A stretch of DNA of 64,000 nucleotides. Source: Leucobacter sp. G161 (GTDB taxonomy: Bacteria; Actinomycetota; Actinomycetes; Actinomycetales; Microbacteriaceae). The position numbers were made by a program, and so were the translations under genes. Positions within the stretch are counted from its first letter, which is position 1. The number at the start of each line of letters is the position of its first letter. Location: positions 1 through 64,000 of the forward strand of contig NZ_LOHP01000052.1 of NCBI RefSeq assembly GCF_001482305.1. The letters are read 5' to 3'. Of this stretch, positions 16,972-24,072 are shown one piece after another. The notes beneath the pieces were generated by a model. That model saw only the letters and a list, made by a program, of their open reading frames with translations. It did not search any database and was not told the DNA's origin.

Positions 16972-18140
16972 AGCCGCTCGAGAATGGTCGCGTTCGCCAT
17001 CCCGCCGCCCTCGCACATCGTCTGCAGGGCGTAGCGGCCGCCACTGTCCTGCAGCGCGTGCACGAGCGTCGTCATGAGGCGGGCGCCGCTCGCTCCGAGT
17101 GGGTGGCCGAGTGCGATCGCGCCACCGCGCACGTTCACCTTCGACAGGTCGGCCCCGGTCTCCTTCGCCCAGGCGAGAACGACGGGCGCGAACGCCTCGC
17201 TCACCTCGAACAGGTCGATGTCGTCGATTGTGAGGCCCGCTCGCTCGAGCACCTTCTGCGTCGCGGGGATGACCGCGGTGAGCATGTAGACCGGATCCGC
17301 GCCGGCAACCGCGAAGCTGTGCACGCGCGCGAGTGGCTTCAACCCGAGCTCTGCGGCCTTCTCGCTGGTCATCACCATGATCGCGGCGCTGCCGTCGCTG
17401 ATCTGGCTTGCCGATGCCGCGGTGACGCTCCAGTTGATCTGCGGGAACCGCGCAGCCATCTTCTCGTTCACGAACGCGGGCTGGAGCGTGGCGAGTTTTT
17501 CGAGGGTGCCCCCTGCGCGAATGCCCTCGTCGTGGGTGAGCCCTGCGATCGGGGCGAGCTCCGCATCGAACGCGCCCGAGCGAGTCGCCGCGTCGGCCTT
17601 CTCGTGCGAGCTGAGCGCGAAGCTGTCCATGTCTTCGCGGGAGATGCCCCACTTGGCGGCGATGAGCTCCGCGGAGTATCCCTGGTCGATGAGGCCGTCG
17701 GGGTAGCGCTCGGCGAGACCTTCGCCATCGATGTCGGCTGTGCCCGCGACGGACATGCCCATGGGGACGCGGCTCATCGACTCGACGCCTGCGGCGATCG
17801 CGATGTCGTATGCGCCGGAGATGACGCCCTGCGCGGCGAAATGGAGCGCCTGCTGGCTGCTGCCGCACTGCCTGTCGATCGAGGTCGCCGGCACCGAGTC
17901 AGGGAAGCCAGCCGCGAGCACCGCGCGGCGCGTGATATTGCCACCCTGTTCGCCGACCTGGCTGACCACACCGCCGATGACGTCGTCGACGAGCGCCGGA
18001 TCGATGCCGGTTCGCTCGATGAGCGCGCTCAGTGAGTGGGCGAGGAGATCGACCGGGTGAACGTCCGCGAGGGCGCCGCCCTGGCGGCCCTTCCCGACCG
18101 GTGTGCGTACTGCCTCTACGATGACTGCGTCTCTCAACAT
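16968..18140 (-). CDS. Acetyl-CoA C-acyltransferase (thiolase)
   Basis: A 390-residue thiolase. The nucleophilic Cys is in DRQCGSSQQALHFA, the catalytic His in GGAIALGHPLGASGAR and the second Cys in TMCEGGGMANATILE. It performs thiolytic cleavage in fatty-acid beta-oxidation or condenses acetyl-CoA; the sequence does not decide direction. The start at 18140 has GAAAGGA in front. It lies 33 nt downstream of the acyl-CoA thioesterase gene on the same strand, suggesting an acyl-CoA metabolic unit. Confidence 0.93.
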   Translation of the reverse strand: MLRDAVIVEAVRTPVGKGRQGGALADVHPVDLLAHSLSALIERTGIDPALVDDVIGGVVSQVGEQGGNITRRAVLAAGFPDSVPATSIDRQCGSSQQALHFAAQGVISGAYDIAIAAGVESMSRVPMGMSVAGTADIDGEGLAERYPDGLIDQGYSAELIAAKWGISREDMDSFALSSHEKADAATRSGAFDAELAPIAGLTHDEGIRAGGTLEKLATLQPAFVNEKMAARFPQINWSVTAASASQISDGSAAIMVMTSEKAAELGLKPLARVHSFAVAGADPVYMLTAVIPATQKVLERAGLTIDDIDLFEVSEAFAPVVLAWAKETGADLSKVNVRGGAIALGHPLGASGARLMTTLVHALQDSGGRYALQTMCEGGGMANATILERL

Positions 18141-18173
18141 GCTGTCCTTTCAGCTTCTTTGCTTGGTTTGAGC

Positions 18174-19028
18174 TTACGAGGTTCGTGCGGGGCGCACGAG
18201 CCTGAGTTGTCTGGCTTCCACGAGGTGTGCGGAGTCTTCGCCCCACACGTTGATGGTTTCCGTCACCCAGCCGCCCGCGGTAACCGCGGTGGTGTGAGCT
18301 TCCACGAGTACCCAGGGTGACACTGCTGCGCCCCCGCTGAAGTGCGCTGAGAGTTCGACAGTCGGAACACCGGCTGGCCGGGAGAGAGTTGCCGCGTACG
18401 ACGGGGCGAGGGCGTCGACGAGGAAGAGGAGCCGGAGTTCGTCGGGCGGAAGATCATCTTCGACCATCCGGATCCACGCGGTGAGCGTCGGATCTGCTCC
18501 GCCTGCGAACGGCCGGTTGGGGCCGAGCGCTCGGATCTCGGTGTGCCCGCCGACGGGAACAAACGCGGGCGGGGGCCGGAACAGTTCACCCTCGCGCCAC
18601 TCGGGAACGAGCGGGGCACGAGGGGAGAACGCCGCGACGGGAGTGTCGGCGTCGCTGCCGAAGAGCGCGGTGGCGCTCGCGAGTGCTGCGTCGGAGGCGG
18701 CGGGCGATGCTGCCGGGAGGATCCGGGAGCTGTAGGACGCCGTACTGCGGGTCGTGACGTCCGGGGTGACCGAGACGGCAAACGGATCGCGCACGGAACG
18801 GTGCAGGCGCCCGGAGATGCTGCGCAATGGGAGTGTGGGCTCGGCGACGCGCAGCCCAGCCGCCATCGCCGCGACAACGAGGCCGCCGTGCAGGCCGCCG
18901 AAACCCCAGAGTTGGCGCGGTACCTCGCGGATGCCGTCATGCGGGACGCGGAGGAACTGGTCGATGGGCGCGAACTCGACGGCTGTGTCAGGCTGCGCAG
19001 CCCCGAGCTGCTGCGTGAAAAGGTCCAT
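18174..19028 (-). CDS. Acyl-CoA thioesterase family protein (double hotdog)
   Basis: A 284-residue protein of the TesB-like thioesterase superfamily. The N-terminal hotdog contains WGFGGLHGGLVVAAMAAGLRV and SISGRLHRSVRDPF; the C-terminal hotdog contains RPFAGGADPTLTAWIRMVED and ends VEARQLRLVRP. It should hydrolyse acyl-CoA esters to free acid and CoA. No ribosome-binding site is seen, but TACTGT lies 6 nt before the ATG, consistent with a leaderless mRNA. The gene is divergent from an HxlR regulator that probably controls it and the thiolase downstream. Confidence 0.8.
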   Translation of the reverse strand: MDLFTQQLGAAQPDTAVEFAPIDQFLRVPHDGIREVPRQLWGFGGLHGGLVVAAMAAGLRVAEPTLPLRSISGRLHRSVRDPFAVSVTPDVTTRSTASYSSRILPAASPAASDAALASATALFGSDADTPVAAFSPRAPLVPEWREGELFRPPPAFVPVGGHTEIRALGPNRPFAGGADPTLTAWIRMVEDDLPPDELRLLFLVDALAPSYAATLSRPAGVPTVELSAHFSGGAAVSPWVLVEAHTTAVTAGGWVTETINVWGEDSAHLVEARQLRLVRPARTS

Positions 19029-19034
19029 GGCTCG

Positions 19035-19040
19035 ACAGTA
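19035..19040 (-). promoter_or_regulatory. -10-like hexamer, leaderless start of thioesterase gene
   Basis: Read on the minus strand, TACTGT ends exactly 6 nt before the ATG at 19028, so transcription would begin at or next to the start codon. No Shine-Dalgarno sequence is present. Confidence 0.45.
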
Positions 19041-19072
19041 CGGTCTGGCTATGGTTAACGCAAGTCAGCTGC

Positions 19073-19078
19073 TACGAT
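19073..19078 (+). promoter_or_regulatory. -10-like hexamer, leaderless start of HxlR gene
   Basis: TACGAT is followed by 6 nt and the ATG at 19085. The imperfect repeat GGTTAACG...CGATTACC around it may be the regulator's own operator (6 of 8 paired positions). Confidence 0.45.
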
Positions 19079-19084
19079 TACCGT

Positions 19085-19585
19085 ATGTCCGTCACGCTCG
19101 CAGGCCCCCTCGCCGACCGATCCGCCTGGAACACCGAGGCATGCTCGATCGGCAAAGCGATGGAGGTCGTGGGCTCGCGCACTGCGATGCTCCTGCTCCG
19201 CGAGGCTTTCTACGGCACAACACGGTTTGATGATTTCGCCGAGCGCGTCGGTGTCACCGACGCTGTCGCCGCGGCCCGGCTGAAGAAACTCGTGGCGCTC
19301 GGGATCTTCGCGAAACGCCCCTACCGTGAGCCTGGGCAGCGCACCCGCCACGAATACCTGCTCACGCAGATGGGGCGCGACCTGTTCCCAGCGGTTGCCG
19401 CGCTCATGCAGTGGGGAAACACGTATCTGCAGCACAGCGGCGGCCCACTCGCACTCGTCGACCGGGGGACCGGCACCCCGGTCACCATCGACGCACGCAG
19501 CGAGTCCGGAGAGGCGCTCGCCGTCGAGGACATCGCCGTGCGCATCAACCTTGACTGGCTGCAGCGCGAGCCTGGCGGATCCTAG
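19085..19585 (+). CDS. HxlR-family winged-helix regulator
   Basis: A 166-residue HxlR-type regulator. WNTEACSIGKAMEVVGSRTAMLLLREA is the typical N-terminal Cys-containing helix, followed by the recognition helix AVAAARLKKLVALGIF and the wing RPYREPGQRTRHEYLLT. The Cys may sense redox or aldehyde stress as in HypR/YodB, which I infer from the family only. It is divergent from the thioesterase-thiolase pair and lacks a ribosome-binding site. Its last four bases overlap the end of the convergent membrane-protein gene. Confidence 0.88.
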   Translation: MSVTLAGPLADRSAWNTEACSIGKAMEVVGSRTAMLLLREAFYGTTRFDDFAERVGVTDAVAAARLKKLVALGIFAKRPYREPGQRTRHEYLLTQMGRDLFPAVAALMQWGNTYLQHSGGPLALVDRGTGTPVTIDARSESGEALAVEDIAVRINLDWLQREPGGS

Positions 19586-20040
19586 AGTAAAGCGTTGACG
19601 GCATCACGGTCAGATGGAACGGACCCTCGCCTGATCTGCGCACCGAGCATCGCGACGCCCACAAGCGAGGAGAGTGCCGCCGCGAGCGGCCAACCCCAAT
19701 CGCCGGTGAAGACGGCGGCGGACAGCGCCGCGACGTACAGACACGCCATCCCGGCGTGACCGACAGCCTCCCAACGGGTGAATCCGCGCACGCCCTCGGA
19801 CTGGGCCGCAGTGGAGTCGCGGGCTGCCGCGGGCCTCATGCGCATCGCACGGCGGGGCCCCGCCCAGAACGCCACGAGTGCGACGCCGACGAGGGTGCCG
19901 GCGCAGATTGCTGTGTTGATCCAGTCCGCCCTGGCGGCGAAGATGACGCCGAAGACGAGGAACAACAGGCCGAAGCCCGTGACAACCACAGTGGGCGTGG
20001 CCGCGGAAGCTTTCCGTCGATTCAGATCGGCTGTCGGCAT
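19582..20040 (-). CDS. Four-helix membrane protein, unknown function
   Basis: A 152-residue protein with four hydrophobic segments: TPTVVVTGFGLLFLVFGVIF, NTAICAGTLVGVALVAFW, VGHAGMACLYVAALSAAVF and PLAAALSSLVGVAMLGA. I do not recognise a family. The start at 20040 is chosen because the predicted membrane topology begins just after it; a longer reading frame upstream is arginine-rich and unlikely. No good ribosome-binding site is seen, so the start is uncertain. Confidence 0.6.
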   Translation of the reverse strand: MPTADLNRRKASAATPTVVVTGFGLLFLVFGVIFAARADWINTAICAGTLVGVALVAFWAGPRRAMRMRPAAARDSTAAQSEGVRGFTRWEAVGHAGMACLYVAALSAAVFTGDWGWPLAAALSSLVGVAMLGAQIRRGSVPSDRDAVNALL

Positions 20041-20208
20041 ACGGGAAGGATAGCGCGCGGACAGCCGTCGCGCACCCCGCCGATGCTCAGCGCCGCGAGG
20101 CACCGCCTCATGCGGTACTGGTGATTTCAGTGAGCGGAAGTGGCGCTCGCCCGCGCGAGCGGGTGAGGATCGAAGCTGCATCCTCCCCTCTCGAGAGAAA
20201 GACCTCCC

Positions 20209-20628
20209 ATGCGCACACATCACACACTTATCGGCTCGCTGCTCGTGCTCGGCGCCGCATCGCTGAGCCTCACGGCGTGCAGCTCAGACCCCGTCGCGAA
20301 TGAAGCTGCTGCGTGCGACGCCTACGCCGGATTCGCCGACTCGGTCGCCGCCGCAAAGGCGACCCTCGCGAACGAGCCGACGGTGGGCGAGATCGCCGAC
20401 GCGCGCGATAGCGTCCAGAGCGCATACGCGGATCTCGGCGCATCGCTCGAGTCAGTTGCTGCCGACCGCAAGACCGCGTTGGAAGACGCAGTTGCTGCGT
20501 TCAACTCTGCCGTCGAGAACGTCGACTCCGACATGACGGTGCCAGAGGCCGTGCAGTCGCTGTCGGGCGAGTTCCAAGCCCTCGAGCAGGCAGACACGCA
20601 CATCACTGAGGCGCTGAACTGCGGCTAA
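20209..20628 (+). CDS. Small secreted lipoprotein, helical
   Basis: A 139-residue lipoprotein: signal peptide with lipobox LTAC, then a short mature domain predicted to be mostly helix. It has heptad-like Ala/Leu spacing (DARDSVQSAYADLGASLESV) and two further Cys residues, one near the mature N-terminus and one at the C-terminus (ALNCG), which could form a disulfide. No family is recognised. A strong hairpin follows its stop. Confidence 0.7.
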   Translation: MRTHHTLIGSLLVLGAASLSLTACSSDPVANEAAACDAYAGFADSVAAAKATLANEPTVGEIADARDSVQSAYADLGASLESVAADRKTALEDAVAAFNSAVENVDSDMTVPEAVQSLSGEFQALEQADTHITEALNCG

Positions 20629-20646
20629 CGTGAAGCCCCGAACACA

Positions 20647-20701
20647 CACGTGTGCCCTCGTGATCCGCCCGCTGAGCAGGGAGATCACGAGGGCACACGT
20701 G
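20647..20701. terminator. Strong bidirectional hairpin
   Basis: A perfect 19-bp inverted repeat (20647-20665 with 20683-20701) surrounds a 17-nt loop, between two convergent genes. No T-run is present on either side, but stem length and position make a bidirectional terminator the natural reading. Confidence 0.8.
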
Positions 20702-20714
20702 CGCGAGCCGCAGG

Positions 20715-21116
20715 TCACACAGGCTGCACGCTTCCGAGGGCATGCTGCTTCAGCGCGGTGAACTCCTCGACGGAGATGGCCCCCGAATCGAGCAGGGCCT
20801 GGGCCTTCGCGATTTCATCGGCCGGGCTGCTTCCCGCCACCGAGCGGATGTACTCCTCGGCCGCCTGCTGGCCCTCAGCGACGCTCTTCGCCCCACGCTC
20901 GGACATACCCTCGCCGCGAGCGATGATGTACACGAGCGACGTCAGCAGGGGAACGAACACGAGGAAGACGAGCCAGAGCGCCTTCCACCAGCCGTTGAGG
21001 TGCTTGTCACGGAACAGGTCGGTGATGATCGCAATGAGCGCGTAGAGCGCTGCGATAAAGACGAATGCCCAAAAGAACACGGTGATGATGTTCCAGAGCG
21101 AATCCCAAAAACTCAT
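20715..21116 (-). CDS. PLDc_N/SHOCT membrane protein
   Basis: A 133-residue protein with two N-terminal membrane helices (FFWAFVFIAALYALIAIITDLF and WWKALWLVFLVFVPLLTSLVYII), typical of the phospholipase D N-terminal-like domain. A linker follows, then a C-terminal SHOCT motif (DEIAKAQALLDSGAISVEEFTALKQ). SHOCT domains are short oligomerisation modules. AGGAG precedes the ATG. Function is unknown. Confidence 0.8.
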   Translation of the reverse strand: MSFWDSLWNIITVFFWAFVFIAALYALIAIITDLFRDKHLNGWWKALWLVFLVFVPLLTSLVYIIARGEGMSERGAKSVAEGQQAAEEYIRSVAGSSPADEIAKAQALLDSGAISVEEFTALKQHALGSVQPV

Positions 21117-21189
21117 GGGTGATCTCCTAATCGTTGAATGAAATGCAGGGTTGGTGGATCGGGGTGCGGCCGGTCATGCGCAGGCTCGG

Positions 21190-22899
21190 TTATCCGCGTG
21201 CCGCCCAGCGCTCGGCAGCGGTGACAGCTCGGGTCAGTGAGTCGCCGACCGCGGGTGTCGCGAGGAAGACACGTTCGGCGCCAATCCGGGTGAGAACTCC
21301 GGTGACGGCGAGCTGCTCTCGCACCTTGTCTGAGACGCCGACGAGCATGAGTGCACCGCCGGCGGTCGCGAGCTGACCCGCGTACTGGTCGATGATCTTG
21401 ATGAAGGTGCTGCCGAGCTCTTCTTTGCCACGGAGCCGGATGATGACGACCGACCGCTCGGAGTGGGCCGGCACGTGAGGCAGCTGTGCCTCGAACACGG
21501 GAGCGGCCGCAAAGAACAGGCTGCCGTATGGCGCGAGGATGAGGAGTTCCCCCGGAGTGAGGGTCGCGGGGGGCGCGGTCTCGCGCGGCAGGGGGCTGTC
21601 GCCATCGAACACCCAGCGGCGGATCGTGATTCGATTCGACTGCCGAGCGATGTGCAGAATCACGGCGAGCCCGACCCCGGTGAGCACGGCGTACTGCAGC
21701 GGGATGATGAGCGTGAGCACGAACGTGACGGTGAAGACGGCCGCCTGGATCGGGCCCGTCCGCCACACCATGACGATGTCGTGCGGTTTGAACGTGCGGA
21801 ACCCGACGAGGATGAGCAGGCCTGCGAGGGCCGGCATGGCGATGAAGCCGATCACCGGCCCGAGGGCGAGGATCGTCACGGCCATGACGGCGCCTGCGAT
21901 GAGGTTCGCGAGCGCGCTTTTCGCCCCGGCCGCCTTCACGAGCGCCGTCGCCGACATAGACCCGCCAACGGGCATGCCCTGGAAAAACCCAGCGGCGGGG
22001 TTCGCGATGCCCTGGCCGCGGAAGTCGGCGGAGGGATCGGGGTAGCGCCCGTCGGGGTTCGGGATCGAGCCGGTCACGGCCGCGCCCTGCACGAGGCCGA
22101 CGAGTGCGAGTGACAGCGCCGGAACAATGAGCGGCAGCACGAGGCTGAAATCGGGGAGCGCGAGCCCGGGGAGAGCATTCGGCACCTCGGCGATGCTCGC
22201 GACGAGCTGCACGGGATTCCCGGGGGCAATCACGCCGAGGAATGCGGCGAGCCCTGAGGCGCATACGATCGCAACGACCATTGCGAGCGCCCCGAGCCGG
22301 GTGCGTTCGAGCAGCAGGATCAGGGCGACGGTGGTCACCCCGACGAGTAGGGAGGGCCACGAGAACTCGAAGACGTGCAGCACGGTGTCGAAGGCTTTGA
22401 GGATGCGGTTGGATCCGCTGCTCTCGTACCCGGTGAAGTTGTCGAGCTGGCCGAGCACGATGCTGATTGCGACCGCGTTGATGAAGCCCACGAGTACGGC
22501 CGTCGGAATGAACCTGACGAGCGATCCGAGCTTCGCGATCCCGAGCGCGAGCATGATGACGCCGGTGAGCAGCGCGAGCGTGGCGAGCGCGCGCCCGGCG
22601 TCCGCGCCCGACTGGGTCTGTGGGACGTCGGAGATGACGACCGCCATCGCGCCGGTGGCCTGCACTGTCATGAACGCTGATCCGGTGGCGAGTGCTCCGC
22701 CGACGGTTCCCGCGAGGTAGCCGTATAGGCCGTGTAGCGGATTCACGCCGGCGAGCAGCCCCGCCGCGAGGCCGTCTGGGACGCTCTCGACGCCGAGCAC
22801 GAGGCCCGCCTTGAGATCGCTGCCGAGGGTTTGCTTGCTGCCGAAGCGGCGCAGATACGATCTGCCCGAACGCTGCAACGACTCGAACCTCGGACTCAT
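21190..22899 (-). CDS. SulP-family anion transporter with STAS domain
   Basis: A 569-residue SulP/SLC26 transporter. The membrane domain opens with DLKAGLVLGVESVPDGLAAG (the SulP entry signature) and NPLHGLYGYLAGTVGGAL and runs to about residue 420. A C-terminal STAS domain (about 440-565) includes RSVVIIRLRGKEELGSTF and LMLVGVSDKVREQL. Substrates in the family include sulfate and bicarbonate. It is divergent from a formylglycine-generating-enzyme gene needed for sulfatases, which makes sulfate the more appealing substrate, as inference only. Confidence 0.9.
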   Translation of the reverse strand: MSPRFESLQRSGRSYLRRFGSKQTLGSDLKAGLVLGVESVPDGLAAGLLAGVNPLHGLYGYLAGTVGGALATGSAFMTVQATGAMAVVISDVPQTQSGADAGRALATLALLTGVIMLALGIAKLGSLVRFIPTAVLVGFINAVAISIVLGQLDNFTGYESSGSNRILKAFDTVLHVFEFSWPSLLVGVTTVALILLLERTRLGALAMVVAIVCASGLAAFLGVIAPGNPVQLVASIAEVPNALPGLALPDFSLVLPLIVPALSLALVGLVQGAAVTGSIPNPDGRYPDPSADFRGQGIANPAAGFFQGMPVGGSMSATALVKAAGAKSALANLIAGAVMAVTILALGPVIGFIAMPALAGLLILVGFRTFKPHDIVMVWRTGPIQAAVFTVTFVLTLIIPLQYAVLTGVGLAVILHIARQSNRITIRRWVFDGDSPLPRETAPPATLTPGELLILAPYGSLFFAAAPVFEAQLPHVPAHSERSVVIIRLRGKEELGSTFIKIIDQYAGQLATAGGALMLVGVSDKVREQLAVTGVLTRIGAERVFLATPAVGDSLTRAVTAAERWAARG

Positions 22900-23091
22900 G
22901 GGGTGGCACCAAGCTTTCTTGACTCAACATTTCCGCGCCCCCGCGATACGGGGTCAGGGTTTAGCGTGCCGGATCGATTCGCGAACCCGATAGTGAAGTG
23001 GGTGCTTTTCATCAACTGCGGATGATCCGCACACGCGCCGCGCGGGGGAGGATGGGAAGGGTCGTGATCGCGGATCTGGGAGGAGGGAACA

Positions 23092-24019
23092 GTGTTGGGG
23101 ACTTCCCGTGCCACACGTGTCCACACACCGAGCTGGGTGCGTATTCCCGGTGGGCGCTTTCACATGGGCTCCCACGATTTTTATGCGGAGGAGGCCCCCC
23201 CAGCACGAACGGGTCGTGCGCGCGTTCGACATGGCCGCAGCGCCGACGACCAACGATGAGTTCGCCGCGTTTGTTGCCGCGACCGGGTATGTGACCGTCG
23301 CCGAACGTCCATTGAGTGCGATCGACTTTCCTCACCTGAGCGCGGCGCGGCGCGCCCCGGGCTCCTTGGTGTTCACACCGACGGGTGGCCCGGTTGACCT
23401 GCGAGACTGGCAACAGTGGTGGACATGGACGCCGGGTGCGCAGTGGCGCCACCCGCTCGGCCCGAGCAGTAACCTGACCGGGAGAGGCAGTCATCCGGTA
23501 GTGCAAGTGGCGTTCGCCGATGCACAGGCCTACGCCGCTTGGGCCGGTGTCCGCCTACCGAGTGAGGCCGAGCACGAGTTCGCAGCCTCGGGCGGAGCCA
23601 CGCTGGGGCCGTACGCGTGGGGGCGGGACCGAGACCCTGACGGCCAGATCATGGCGAACACCTGGCACGGCAGGTTCCCGTATTTGAATACCGGCGCAAA
23701 CGGATGGGTGGGGACGTCGCCGGTGGGCGCGTTCGCCGCGAATGGCTACGGACTGTTCGACATCATCGGCAATGTGTGGGAGTGGACCAGTGACTACTTC
23801 ATCGGGTCGCACGCCAATCAGCTCAACGGTACGGCCGCGCAGCGCGCGGCAGACAGCGCCGAGCCCGGGTCGCAGGTGCCCCGTCGAGTGCTCAAGGGCG
23901 GCTCGCACCTGTGCGCGCCGGAGTACTGCCTGAAGTACCGGCCAGCTGCTCGCTCGCCCCAGCCGGAGGACTCCGCCACGAGCCATATTGGCTTTCGCTG
24001 CGTGCGCTCCACTGAATGA
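23092..24019 (+). pseudogene. Formylglycine-generating enzyme gene with frameshift at a C7 tract
   Basis: The reading frame from GTG 23092, behind AGGAGGGA, encodes the standard N-terminus (WVRIPGGRFHMGSHDFYAEEAP). At a run of seven C (23195-23201) similarity jumps to the next frame, QHERVVRAFDMAAAPTTNDEF, and continues to the stop at 24019. Removing one C would restore about 308 residues. The C-terminal part has GNVWEWTSDYF and the copper/active-site Cys pair in GGSHLCAPEYCLKYRPAARS, as in functional enzymes that convert a sulfatase Cys to formylglycine. Whether this is a real mutation, a slippage switch or a base-calling error cannot be told here. A shorter in-frame start at 23108 would lack the core N-terminal strands. 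Confidence 0.85.
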
Positions 24020-24072
24020 CCAGATGCCCGGGGCTCGGAGCATCAGTATGCTGGTCTCCGAAGGGGGCAACT

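Noticed and set aside
16543-17868. Long open frame (441 codons) antisense to the thiolase gene frame
   Set aside because: Its translation is arginine-rich with no recognisable motif, as expected for a shadow of a high-GC coding region; the thiolase motifs are in the other frame.
21113-22930. 605-codon minus-strand frame over the SulP gene
   Set aside because: The overlapping 569-residue frame has full SulP and STAS motifs; the longer frame is Arg/His/Pro-rich without a ribosome-binding site.
23108-24019. Intact shorter formylglycine-generating-enzyme ORF from ATG 23108
   Set aside because: The first 30 or so codons do not resemble the family and no ribosome-binding site precedes this ATG, whereas the other frame upstream carries the conserved N-terminus behind AGGAGG.
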